Assembly: GCF_040675465.1 (NCBI RefSeq)
Contig: NZ_JBFAPA010000003.1
Location: 248,001 to 312,000 of the forward strand
Length of the DNA stretch: 64,000 nucleotides
Reading direction: 5' to 3'
From: Kibdelosporangium sp040675465
GTDB taxonomy: Bacteria > Actinomycetota > Actinomycetes > Mycobacteriales > Pseudonocardiaceae
Shown: positions 1 through 7,095 of the stretch, piece after piece
How the letters are laid out: each line of letters starts with the position of its first letter
Numbering within the stretch: the stretch's first letter is position 1
Position numbers and translations under genes: made by a program
The notes under the pieces: model-generated
Database searches by the model: none
The model's input: the letters and a program-made list of their open reading frames with translations, nothing else
Told to the model about the DNA's origin: nothing

Positions 1-697
1 TCAGGGTGACCCCCTGGATGAGAACCGTGTCGCAGTTGTACGGCTCAATGAAGGTGGACCGGGCGGTATGCCCGGAACCCGGAAAGACCCGTTTGGCCGG
101 GTCGGTCACGCCCGCCGCGATCCGGGATTCCAGCCAGGCCCGGTCGGAGCCCTTGTTCCAGGAGGAAGTGGCGTTCGCGTCCAGAGTGCCACTTCCGGTC
201 AGGGCGATGTTCGTCTGGCCGTGGGCATACACCATGGGCGAGCGGTTCATGCACTCAATGCCCTCGTACCGGGTGAGCACGGTGGGATATTTGGCCGAGT
301 CCCCGCTGAACTTGAGCACCGCCCCGGATTCCAGGTGGAAGTCCACGTTGCTCTTCAGGTGAATCGCCCCGGTGACATAGTTCCCCTTGGGGACGATGAC
401 GTGCCCGCCGCCCGCGGCGTTCGCCGCCGCGATGGCCTTGGCGAAGGCCGCCGTGTTGTCGGTCTTGTTGTCGCCTTTTGCGCCGAACTGCGGGTCGGTC
501 GCGAGAAAATTCACGCTGGGAAAAATCGGGAGCTTGGTGGCCGCCACGATGTCGTTGGCCTCGGGCCATGGCAGCACGGGTATCGCGGCGGTGAGCTGTA
601 CGGGCGAGGCCGCGAACGCGTCGCGGATGAGCGCGGGGGACACCACGGCCGTGGCCGCCACCACCACTCCGGTCCTCAGCAGCTGCCGGCGATCCAT
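1..697 (-). CDS. Secreted GH28 polygalacturonase-like protein, partial (3' end outside window)
   Basis: Translating the minus strand from ATG at 697 gives an open frame to the window edge (about 232 codons), so the C-terminus is missing. The start is preceded by GGAGG at good spacing. The N-terminus MDRRQLLRTG followed by a hydrophobic Ala/Val stretch is a Tat-type signal, so the enzyme is probably exported. The mature part has the layout of GH28 glycosidases: FGAKGDNKTDNTAAF near residue 72, HVIVPKGNYVTGAIHLKSNV, and the GSGTLDANA turn of the beta-helix. GH28 enzymes hydrolyse galacturonan or rhamnogalacturonan; the catalytic Asp residues would lie beyond the window. Pectin-type substrate is inferred from the family. 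A LacI-type operator lies 57 bp upstream of the start. Confidence 0.85.
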   Translation of the reverse strand, partial: MDRRQLLRTGVVVAATAVVSPALIRDAFAASPVQLTAAIPVLPWPEANDIVAATKLPIFPSVNFLATDPQFGAKGDNKTDNTAAFAKAIAAANAAGGGHVIVPKGNYVTGAIHLKSNVDFHLESGAVLKFSGDSAKYPTVLTRYEGIECMNRSPMVYAHGQTNIALTGSGTLDANATSSWNKGSDRAWLESRIAAGVTDPAKRVFPGSGHTARSTFIEPYNCDTVLIQGVTL

Positions 698-753
698 CCC
701 TACCTCCAGGTCGTCGTTGATGGGTGCAGGTACCTGGCGGCGGACTTTCTGAC

Positions 754-767
754 TGTAAACGTTTACA
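754..767. promoter_or_regulatory. LacI-family operator (perfect 14-bp palindrome)
   Basis: TGTAAACGTTTACA is a perfect palindrome with the central CG typical of LacI/GalR-family operators. It sits 57 bp upstream of the GH28 start at 697 on the minus strand, placed to control that promoter. No LacI gene is inside the window; it may lie beyond the left edge. The cbiM gene at 881 faces the other way and could be affected, but that is less likely. Confidence 0.75.
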
Positions 768-812
768 TGGGGTCACGTCCAGGCCACACCGCGTCGAGCG
801 ACGAATGCACTA

Positions 813-829
813 TTGCCAGACACTGGCGA
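813..829. promoter_or_regulatory. Inverted repeat upstream of cbiM, candidate operator
   Basis: TTGCCAG-ACA-CTGGCGA is a 7-3-7 inverted repeat with one mismatch, 52 bp before the cbiM start. It could be a metal-responsive operator (nickel or cobalt regulator) or a short transcript hairpin. No cobalamin riboswitch elements are visible in this leader, so control by protein seems more likely. The regulator is unknown. Confidence 0.35.
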
Positions 830-880
830 CAACCGCTGACTGGCGATTAGGGTGAATCGACCGTTCTAAAGGAGGCTGGC

Positions 881-1579
881 ATGTCCACCCCGGTGGCGAT
901 GCACATGAGCGACGGCCTGCTCAACGTCCCGACATCGATCCTGTTCGGCGCGGTGGCCATCGTCGGATTGGCTGTGGCGACCGTCGGCGCGCGCCGCGAC
1001 CTGGACGACCGCACGGCGCCGATGGCCGGCCTGGTGGCGGCCTTCATCTTCGCCGTGCAGATGCTGAACTTCCCGGTGCTGGCCGGGGTGAGCGGGCACC
1101 TGCTGGGCGGCGCGCTCGCGGCCATCCTGGTGGGGCCGTTCACCGGCGCCCTGTGCGTGACGATCGTCCTTGTCCTGCAATGCTTCTTGTTCGCCGACGG
1201 CGGCCTGTCCGCGTTGGGCGCGAACATCACCAACATGGCGCTGATCGGTACCGCCGCCGGGTTCCTGGTCGCGCTGGCGTTGAAGAAACTGGCCGCTCGC
1301 ACCAAGTTCGGGCTGGCGTTCACCGCGTTCGCCGCGGCCTTCGTGAATACGGTCATCGCGTCGCTGGGGTTCGTGCTGGAGTTCGCCCTCGGTGGTGACC
1401 CCGCGTTCGCCCTGGGTGGGGTCATCGCCACGATCGTGGGCGTGCACTGCCTGATCGGGATCGGCGAGGGCATCATCACCGCGCTGACCGTCACGGCGGT
1501 CGCGTCGATCCGGCCCGACCTGGTCTACCTGCTGCGGGGCACGCAGCGCCCGCTCGTGCTCAAGGAGGCCGCGCTGTGA
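881..1579 (+). CDS. cbiM: ECF-type cobalt/nickel transporter substrate-binding membrane protein CbiM
   Basis: This 232-aa membrane protein is the S-component of a metal ECF importer. The N-terminal MHMSDG (residues 7-12) is the hallmark CbiM/NikM metal loop: the N-terminus with its His inserts into the protein and coordinates Co2+ or Ni2+. GVSGHLLGGALAAILVGP is the conserved second-helix motif. Several further hydrophobic helices follow. AAAGGAGG precedes the ATG at good spacing. It opens a translationally coupled set: the next start (GTG 1576) overlaps its stop, followed by CbiQ and CbiO. Cobalt versus nickel cannot be decided from sequence; no B12 genes are nearby. Confidence 0.93.
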   Translation: MSTPVAMHMSDGLLNVPTSILFGAVAIVGLAVATVGARRDLDDRTAPMAGLVAAFIFAVQMLNFPVLAGVSGHLLGGALAAILVGPFTGALCVTIVLVLQCFLFADGGLSALGANITNMALIGTAAGFLVALALKKLAARTKFGLAFTAFAAAFVNTVIASLGFVLEFALGGDPAFALGGVIATIVGVHCLIGIGEGIITALTVTAVASIRPDLVYLLRGTQRPLVLKEAAL

Positions 1580-1908
1580 GGAACCGGACCCTGTTCTTCG
1601 TCGGTTTCGCTTTGGTGGCCCTGATCCTGGCCGGCGGCGTGTCCTACTTCGCATCCTCCAGCCCGGACGGCCTGGACGCCACGACCCAGCAGGGCTGCAC
1701 GGTCGGCCCGGACGACGAGCTGACCGGGACCTGCATCGCGCAGAACGCCCAGGACCACGCGCTGAAGTCCGGGCCGCTGGCCGACTACACGGTCAACGGG
1801 AACGACGGCCTGACCGGAGTCGCGGGTGTGATCGGCGTGATCGCGACGCTCGCCGTGGCCGGTGGCCTGTTCTGGTTGCTGCGTAAGCGAACCCCGACGG
1901 AATCCTGA
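1576..1908 (+). CDS. PDGLE-domain accessory subunit of the cobalt/nickel ECF transporter (CbiN/NikN-like)
   Basis: This 110-aa protein has an N-terminal membrane helix, an extracytoplasmic loop carrying SSPDGLDA (the PDGLE motif, residues about 28-35), and a C-terminal helix ending in LLRKR. That two-helix layout is the CbiN/PDGLE accessory subunit that works with CbiM to load metal. The GTG start overlaps the cbiM stop (GTGA) and its stop overlaps the CbiQ ATG (TGATG), so the three are translationally coupled. The loop has two Cys residues (GCTVG and GTCIA) that may form a disulfide; that is inference. Confidence 0.88.
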   Translation: MRNRTLFFVGFALVALILAGGVSYFASSSPDGLDATTQQGCTVGPDDELTGTCIAQNAQDHALKSGPLADYTVNGNDGLTGVAGVIGVIATLAVAGGLFWLLRKRTPTES

Positions 1909-2666
1909 TGGGCGCGGGACACGCGCACCTGCTCTACCGGGCGGGTTCGTCACCGGTGCACAGCCTGGCGCCGCAGGTGAAGATCGTTTCGGCGTTGGCC
2001 ATGGTGCTGTGCGTTGTGGCCACGCCGCGGACCGAGTACTGGGCGTTCGGCGGGTATCTGGCCGTGCTGGTCGCGGTCTGGGTGGTCGCGCGGATTCCGT
2101 TGCGGTGGTTCGCCGCGCGGGCGTTGATCGAGGCGCCGTTCGTGATCCTGGCTCTGCTGCTGCCTTTCGTGGGCGGTGGCGAGCGCACGGAGTTCCTCGG
2201 GATGTCGGTGTCCGTGGCGGGTTCGTTGGCCGGGTGGAACATCCTGGTCAAGGGGACGCTCGGGGTGCTGGTGTCGTTGACGCTGGCCGGGACGACCACC
2301 CAACGTGACCTTCTGGTTGGGCTGCAACGGTTGCGGGTGCCGAGCCTGCTGATCACCATTGCCACGCTGATGATGCGGTATGCCGAGGTGATCGCCGGGG
2401 AGGCCCGGCGGATGCGGATCGCGCGTATTTCCCGCGGCCATGATCCGCGTTTCCTCTGGCAGGTGGGGGCTACCGCTCGGGCGGTCGGGACTTTGTTCGT
2501 GCGGGCTTACGAACGCGGCGAGCGCGTGCACGTCGCCATGGTGTCGCGGGGGTGGACCGGGGTCATGCCGACGGTGGCCCAGCCCGCGGCCGTACCACTG
2601 TGGATCGCGGGCCTCCTGCCCGCGCTGGTGTCCGCTCTGACGCTTACGGTGGCGCTGTGGACATAA
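1908..2666 (+). CDS. cbiQ: ECF transporter transmembrane coupling protein CbiQ (EcfT)
   Basis: This 252-aa protein has about five hydrophobic segments and is the T-component that couples CbiM to the ATPase. Two Arg-containing coupling signatures of EcfT proteins are seen: IARISRGHD at 171-179 and MVSRGW at 211-216, which contact the grooves of the ATPase. The ATG overlaps the preceding stop. The downstream ATPase start (GTG 2657) lies inside its 3' end, completing a CbiMNQO operon. Confidence 0.93.
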   Translation: MGAGHAHLLYRAGSSPVHSLAPQVKIVSALAMVLCVVATPRTEYWAFGGYLAVLVAVWVVARIPLRWFAARALIEAPFVILALLLPFVGGGERTEFLGMSVSVAGSLAGWNILVKGTLGVLVSLTLAGTTTQRDLLVGLQRLRVPSLLITIATLMMRYAEVIAGEARRMRIARISRGHDPRFLWQVGATARAVGTLFVRAYERGERVHVAMVSRGWTGVMPTVAQPAAVPLWIAGLLPALVSALTLTVALWT

Positions 2667-3394
2667 CGACACCCGCCTTACACGTCGAACGCCTGGCGTA
2701 CGCCTACCCAGACGGCACTCAGGCCCTGTTCGGCGTGGATCTGCGGATCGACCCGGGCGAGCGCGTGGCCCTGCTCGGCCCCAACGGCGCGGGCAAGACC
2801 ACGCTCGTCATGCACCTCAACGGCGTCCTCCAGGGCGGCACGGGAAACATCGCCATCGCTGGACTGCCAGTGTCCAAGGCGAACCTCAAGGAGATCCGCC
2901 GCCGCGTCGGCGTCGTCTTCCAGGATCCCGACGACCAGCTGTTTATGCCCACGGTCGCCGAGGACGTGGCTTTCGGGCCCGCGAACTTCGGCGTCACCGG
3001 CCCCGACCTGGAAAACGCCGTCACAGCAGCGCTTTCAGCGGTCGGGATGGACGATTTCCGGTCACGGTCGCCGTTGCACCTTTCGTTCGGTCAACGCCGA
3101 CGGGTCGCGGTGGCCACGGTATTGGCCTGCGACCCGGAGATCCTTGTCCTGGACGAACCCTCGGCCAACCTCGAGCCGATCGCCCGCCGGGAGCTGGCCG
3201 AGCTCCTGCTGAGCTTGGACCGGACCATGCTGATGGTCACGCACGACCTGCCGTACGCGCTCCAGTTGTGCCCGCGCAGCATCCTCCTTGACGGTGGCGT
3301 CATCGTCGCCGACGGCCCGACCGAGAAGATCCTGTCCGACACCGAGCTGCTGGCCCAGCACCGCCTCGAACTGCCGTACGGTTTCACGCTATAG
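2657..3394 (+). CDS. cbiO: ECF transporter ATP-binding protein CbiO
   Basis: The reading frame is open from 2552, but the supported start is GTG at 2657, which overlaps the cbiQ stop by 10 nt and gives a standard 245-aa ATPase (VDITTPALHVERLAY). All ABC motifs are intact: Walker A GPNGAGKT (41-48), Q-loop VVFQDPDDQLF (Q89), signature LSFGQ (142-146), Walker B ILVLDEP (162-168) and H-loop His196. It powers metal uptake with CbiM, the PDGLE subunit and CbiQ. Only one ATPase gene is present, so it probably works as a homodimer. Its 3' end overlaps the convergent epimerase gene by 6 nt. Confidence 0.93.
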   Translation: MDITTPALHVERLAYAYPDGTQALFGVDLRIDPGERVALLGPNGAGKTTLVMHLNGVLQGGTGNIAIAGLPVSKANLKEIRRRVGVVFQDPDDQLFMPTVAEDVAFGPANFGVTGPDLENAVTAALSAVGMDDFRSRSPLHLSFGQRRRVAVATVLACDPEILVLDEPSANLEPIARRELAELLLSLDRTMLMVTHDLPYALQLCPRSILLDGGVIVADGPTEKILSDTELLAQHRLELPYGFTL

Positions 3395-4390
3395 CTCGAA
3401 CCCCGCCGGGAACGGATCGGTGGGGTCGAGCAAGTACTGCGCCATACCGGTGATCCACGCGCGTCCACTCACCGTCGGCACGACCGCTTTCAGCCCACCG
3501 ACCTCCGTTTCCTCTATCAGCCGCCCAACAAACCGAGTGCCCAGCAGGGACTCGTTCACGAAGTCGGTGTTCAACGACAGTTCGCCACGCGTGTGCAACT
3601 GAGCCATCCGAGCCGAAGTCCCCGTCCCACAAGGAGACCGGTCGAACCACCCCGGATGAATGACCATGGCGTTGCGCGAATCGCTGCCATCCACCCCGTC
3701 CGCCACCAGCTGAACGTGCTTACACCCACCGATCTCCGGGCTTTCCGGGTGAACCGGCCGGTTCTGTTCGTTGATCGCGTCCATGATGGCCAGCCCGACA
3801 CCGAGCATCCGGTCCTTCTCGGCACGGTCAAAGGGAATCTTCAGATCCTCGATCGGCAGGATCGCATAGAAGTTCCCGCCATACGCCATGTCATAACGAA
3901 CCTCCCCCACCCCCGGAACATCCACCACCGCGTCCAACTCCAACGTGAACGACGGAACATTGCGAAGGGTCACCGCCTCCGCATGCCCATCCACCACTGC
4001 GACTTCGGCCGTCACCAACCCCGCAGGCGTGTCGAGCCGCACGGTCGTCACCGGCTCGACAACCTCGACCATCCCCGTTTCCACGAGAACGGTCGCCACC
4101 CCAATTGTCCCGTGCCCACACATCGGCAGACACCCGGAAACCTCGATGTAGATAACACCGGTGTCGGCATCGTCCCGTGTGGACGGTTGCAGAATCGCCC
4201 CACTCATCGCAGCATGCCCACGCGGCTCGTTCATCAGCAACTTCCGCACATCATCCATGTGCGCCATGAAGTGCAACCGTTTCGCCGCCATCGTCTCACC
4301 CGGCACGACACCAACCCCACCCGTCACCACCCGGGTAGGCATCCCCTCCGTGTGCGAGTCAACGGCAGTGAAATAACGCTTGGCCCTCAT
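3389..4390 (-). CDS. 4-hydroxyproline 2-epimerase (proline racemase family)
   Basis: This 333-aa protein has the two active-site cysteines of cofactor-independent proline racemase/epimerases: Cys91 in MCGHGTIG and Cys254 in SPCGTGT. Having both Cys points to racemase/epimerase activity rather than the Thr-type dehydratase branch. In this operon, next to a DapA-like deaminase and a three-subunit amino-acid dehydrogenase, the expected step is trans-4-hydroxy-L-proline to cis-4-hydroxy-D-proline. Its ATG overlaps the stop of the upstream deaminase (ATGA), so the two are coupled. Proline racemase is the alternative and is less supported by context. Confidence 0.88.
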   Translation of the reverse strand: MRAKRYFTAVDSHTEGMPTRVVTGGVGVVPGETMAAKRLHFMAHMDDVRKLLMNEPRGHAAMSGAILQPSTRDDADTGVIYIEVSGCLPMCGHGTIGVATVLVETGMVEVVEPVTTVRLDTPAGLVTAEVAVVDGHAEAVTLRNVPSFTLELDAVVDVPGVGEVRYDMAYGGNFYAILPIEDLKIPFDRAEKDRMLGVGLAIMDAINEQNRPVHPESPEIGGCKHVQLVADGVDGSDSRNAMVIHPGWFDRSPCGTGTSARMAQLHTRGELSLNTDFVNESLLGTRFVGRLIEETEVGGLKAVVPTVSGRAWITGMAQYLLDPTDPFPAGFEL

Positions 4391-5289
4391 TGGATCCCAC
4401 CCACAGCCCGCTCCATGTCAGCAGTCAGCTGCGCAACCTGCTCCGCCGACAACGCCCCACGCGGCGGCCGGCACGGCCCCCCATACCGCCCCACGAAGTC
4501 CATCCCGAACTTGATGGCCTGCACGAACTCGGTCCGCGAGTCCCACCGGAATGCCGCGACAACCGCCTCATACAACGCCCGCGCCTCACTGAGTTTCCCG
4601 GCCATCGCCAACTCGAAGAGCCGCACAGAAGCCTCGGGGAACACGTTGGGAAACCCAGCAAACCAGCCAGTAGCCCCCATCAGAACGGACTCGAGCAGAA
4701 CGTCATCCGCTCCAGCCACCACAGTGAGATCAGGCGCGATCTCCCGGATCTCGGTGACCCGCCGAACATCCCCAGAGAACTCCTTGACAGCAACAACATT
4801 GTCGATCTGCGCGATCTCCGCCAACACCTCAGGCGTCAGATCAACCTTGGTATCAAAAGGATTGTTGTAAACCATCACCGGCAACCCCACAGAAGCAACC
4901 GCCTCGAAGTGCGCCACAACCTCCCCTCGATTAGCCCGGTAGAGCGTAGGAGGCAGACACAGAACCCCATCCGCCCCATCCTCCGCAGCACACTCGGCCC
5001 AATACCGCGCCTGATGACTCCCAACCCCATGAACCCCAACAACAACAATCCCGCCACCGCCACCACCCACAGCCTCCACCGCCGTCCTCGCCACCCGCCG
5101 CCGTTCCTCATCCGTCAACGACGAGTACTCCCCCAACGACCCATTGGGCCCAACCCCCCGACACCCAGAAGAAACCAGCCACCGGCAGTGCTCGGCATAC
5201 CGATCAAAATCCACCCGAAGCCCTGCCGGAGCCCCAGAATCCGGAACATAAGGCAAAGCAGTAGCAACAATAACCCCATCCAACACCAC
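4387..5289 (-). CDS. DapA-family 1-pyrroline-4-hydroxy-2-carboxylate deaminase (probable)
   Basis: This is a dihydrodipicolinate synthase-fold aldolase/lyase. PNGSLGEYSSL is the carboxylate-binding motif, YNNP holds the catalytic Tyr (about 141) and VAVKEFSGD the Schiff-base Lys (about 169). An upstream GTG at 5298 overlaps the Shine-Dalgarno AAGGAG (5298-5303), so the GTG at 5289, 8 nt downstream of it, is the better start and gives 300 aa. In hydroxyproline catabolism the DapA homologue deaminates 1-pyrroline-4-hydroxy-2-carboxylate to alpha-ketoglutarate semialdehyde. The coupled epimerase and nearby D-hydroxyproline dehydrogenase support this over lysine biosynthesis. Confidence 0.85.
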   Translation of the reverse strand: MVLDGVIVATALPYVPDSGAPAGLRVDFDRYAEHCRWLVSSGCRGVGPNGSLGEYSSLTDEERRRVARTAVEAVGGGGGGIVVVGVHGVGSHQARYWAECAAEDGADGVLCLPPTLYRANRGEVVAHFEAVASVGLPVMVYNNPFDTKVDLTPEVLAEIAQIDNVVAVKEFSGDVRRVTEIREIAPDLTVVAGADDVLLESVLMGATGWFAGFPNVFPEASVRLFELAMAGKLSEARALYEAVVAAFRWDSRTEFVQAIKFGMDFVGRYGGPCRPPRGALSAEQVAQLTADMERAVGGIQ

Positions 5290-5351
5290 GACACACACTC
5301 CTTAGTGAGAACTGGTTTCCCCAACGCGCGCCCGCGCAACAGCTGTCCTTC

Positions 5352-5547
5352 GTGTCCTCTCCCTCCCGTATGGCCTGGGCGAAGCCGACCACATCTGTCA
5401 AGTGGGGGCCGCCAACGAATCCCGGTCCGCCCACGGACCCCAACCACGCTGAAGGCCATACGGACCGGCACAACGCTGGAAGCCATGGCGGCCCCCACTT
5501 GACTGATGTGGTCCCCTTGGGCAGGCCATACGGGAGGGAGAGGACAC
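5352..5547. repeat. Large imperfect palindromic element (61-bp arms) inside the hydroxyproline gene set
   Basis: The left arm 5352-5412 is the near-exact reverse complement of 5487-5547. Both outer ends read GTGTCCTCTCCCTCCCGTAT / ATACGGGAGGGAGAGGACAC and the inner ends read GTGGGGGCCGCC / GGCGGCCCCCAC. They differ by a few substitutions and a 1-nt length change near the middle. The 74-bp centre contains a second hairpin, GGTCCG-CCCA-CGGACC (5424-5439). It separates two co-oriented catabolic genes and no ORF here looks real. It resembles a dispersed non-coding palindrome (REP/MITE type) rather than a simple terminator. No second copy occurs in this window. Confidence 0.8.
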
Positions 5548-5686
5548 GCACCCAACCCAACCCAAAGGATCCGAAGGATCCCTCGCCCCTCTTGGCGGCC
5601 TGCCGCGCGGCGAGCGCAGTCTTTTCTTTAGCGCCAAACCCATCCAGCAGGGCCTTCTTTTGGCGTCCCGTTCAGCAGCCAGCCAC
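5548..5686. other. Non-coding spacer with GGATCC hairpin
   Basis: This is the rest of the 380-bp gap between the deaminase and the dehydrogenase subunit. It contains GGATCC-GAA-GGATCC (5567-5581), a short hairpin, then a T-rich run around 5620-5665. The only ORFs are short and proline/arginine-rich, with composition unlike protein. It may belong to the adjacent palindromic element. Confidence 0.5.
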
Positions 5687-6907
5687 TCAGCCATCAGCGA
5701 TCTCCCCCAACCGCACAGGAACAACAACGGGCCGCCGCCCATCAAACTCAACCCCAGTAAGAGAAGCCACATTGGACAGACACATCCGCCCCTGACACCG
5801 CCCCAACCCAACCCTCGACACCAACTTCAAACTCCGAGCCCCCACCGCCCCCTCCCGAACCGCCCCAAGAACCTCCCCCACAGAAACCCCCTCACACCGA
5901 CACACCAGAGTCGACTCCGAACCCCACCCCCGCCACCCCTCCCGAACCGGAAAAGCGCGAGCCAGCGCAGCAGCAAACCGCCGTCCCGCCCGAACCCGCC
6001 GCAACAACGCCCGAGAAACAACCCCGCCCCCAGCAGCAACCCCAGCAACCCACCCCTCCACCGCCGCAAGATCCGCCCCACCAACCCCAGTCACCTCACC
6101 ACAAGCAAAAACCCCCGCCACAGAAGTCCGCTGCGACGAATCAACCCCGACAAACCCATCCACAACCTCACACCCGGCAGCCAAAGCAACATCCAACTGC
6201 GGCAAGAACCCATACCCAACACACACCGCATCCACCTCCACCGACCGCGTCCCCACCACATTCCAAGCCCCATCCAACCGAGCCACAGTGGCAACCCCAC
6301 CGGAAACCCCGACCACAGCAGTACGAGTCCACAAAGGAACCCGAGCCAACATCGGCGCATACCCGAGCAACTCAGGAACCTTCCCCCACCCCGTCCGAAG
6401 ATCCCACCGCAAAGGCCGATTGGCCTCCGCGATCCCCACCACCGAAGCCCCCACTCCGAGAAGCGACCGAGCAACGGCCAACAGGAAAGGCCCAGTCCCC
6501 CCAACAAGAACCCGCTGCCCAACAGCAACCCCCTGCCCCTTGGCCAAAGCCTGAGCCGCCCCCGCGGTGAACACCTCGGCAGAATCCCACCCAGGAAAAG
6601 GGACCACCCGATCGTAAGCCCCGGTAGCAATCACCAAAGCCGACGCCTCAATAGTCCGCGCCGAACGCCCAGGCCCATCAGCAGGCCCGGTCAACAGATG
6701 CACCCGCCGCCCCTCAACCGCCCAAACCACAGTGGAGGCCAGATGCGTAACCCCTGGCAGAGTCCGAGGCGAAGAGAACCGCTGCCGCCAATACTGCCCA
6801 CCCACAGAGGGAGCAGCGTCAACCAGAACAACCTCACGCCCCAACCCAGCAGCAGCCCGAGCGGCGTTCAACCCCGCCGGCCCCGCCCCCACCACAACGA
6901 CGGTCAT
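5687..6907 (-). CDS. D-hydroxyproline dehydrogenase alpha-type subunit (NAD(P)/FAD oxidoreductase with BFD-like [2Fe-2S] domain)
   Basis: This 406-aa flavoprotein starts with GAGPAG (7-12) for FAD and has a second nucleotide-binding fold around VGGTGPFLLA. The C-terminal Cys cluster (C336, C338, C371, C376 in CRCEGV and GRCQGRMC) matches the BFD-like [2Fe-2S] domain of the HcnB/OoxA-type subunit. With the ferredoxin-like and DAO-type subunits encoded immediately upstream, it forms a three-subunit membrane-peripheral dehydrogenase of the D-hydroxyproline / hydrogen cyanide synthase type. The coding strand is unusually purine-rich, with many GTT/GTG/TTG/GGG codons. The start overlaps the upstream gene's end by 4 nt. 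Confidence 0.85.
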   Translation of the reverse strand: MTVVVVGAGPAGLNAARAAAGLGREVVLVDAAPSVGGQYWRQRFSSPRTLPGVTHLASTVVWAVEGRRVHLLTGPADGPGRSARTIEASALVIATGAYDRVVPFPGWDSAEVFTAGAAQALAKGQGVAVGQRVLVGGTGPFLLAVARSLLGVGASVVGIAEANRPLRWDLRTGWGKVPELLGYAPMLARVPLWTRTAVVGVSGGVATVARLDGAWNVVGTRSVEVDAVCVGYGFLPQLDVALAAGCEVVDGFVGVDSSQRTSVAGVFACGEVTGVGGADLAAVEGWVAGVAAGGGVVSRALLRRVRAGRRFAAALARAFPVREGWRGWGSESTLVCRCEGVSVGEVLGAVREGAVGARSLKLVSRVGLGRCQGRMCLSNVASLTGVEFDGRRPVVVPVRLGEIADG

Positions 6908-7095
6908 GACCGAGTCCGGACCGAGTCACCATCCACCAACACCCGCTGACAAGCGCGCACGTCCTGCACTCCGTTCACCTCAACAAGACAGTCAAAGCAC
7001 ACGCCAATCCCGCAGAACACCACCGAAGGCACAACAGCCGCCACCGTCTGCCCAGGTTGAGCCGAGACGGGTACGCCATCAACGGTCACGTTCAC
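6904..7095 (-). CDS. Small [2Fe-2S] ferredoxin-like subunit of D-hydroxyproline dehydrogenase
   Basis: A longer frame exists upstream to 7233, but it runs through the preceding gene. The GTG at 7095 overlaps that gene's stop (GTGA) and gives a 63-aa protein beginning VNVTVDGVPV. The Cys pattern CGIGVCFDC plus a later RACQR Cys is the HcnA/gamma-type 2Fe-2S plant-ferredoxin motif. It is shorter than most homologues (about 80-100 aa), losing some N-terminal strand, yet all four cluster Cys are present. It should transfer electrons between the two flavin subunits encoded on either side. Confidence 0.85.
   Translation of the reverse strand: MNVTVDGVPVSAQPGQTVAAVVPSVVFCGIGVCFDCLVEVNGVQDVRACQRVLVDGDSVRTRS

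Noticed and set aside
760..880. Cobalamin riboswitch ahead of cbiM
   Set aside because: The leader lacks the conserved B12-box-like stretches; only a short inverted repeat at 813-829 is seen.
5352..5811. Short overlapping ORFs across the palindromic repeat
   Set aside because: Proline/arginine/tryptophan-rich reading caused by the repeat; no start signals or conserved domains.
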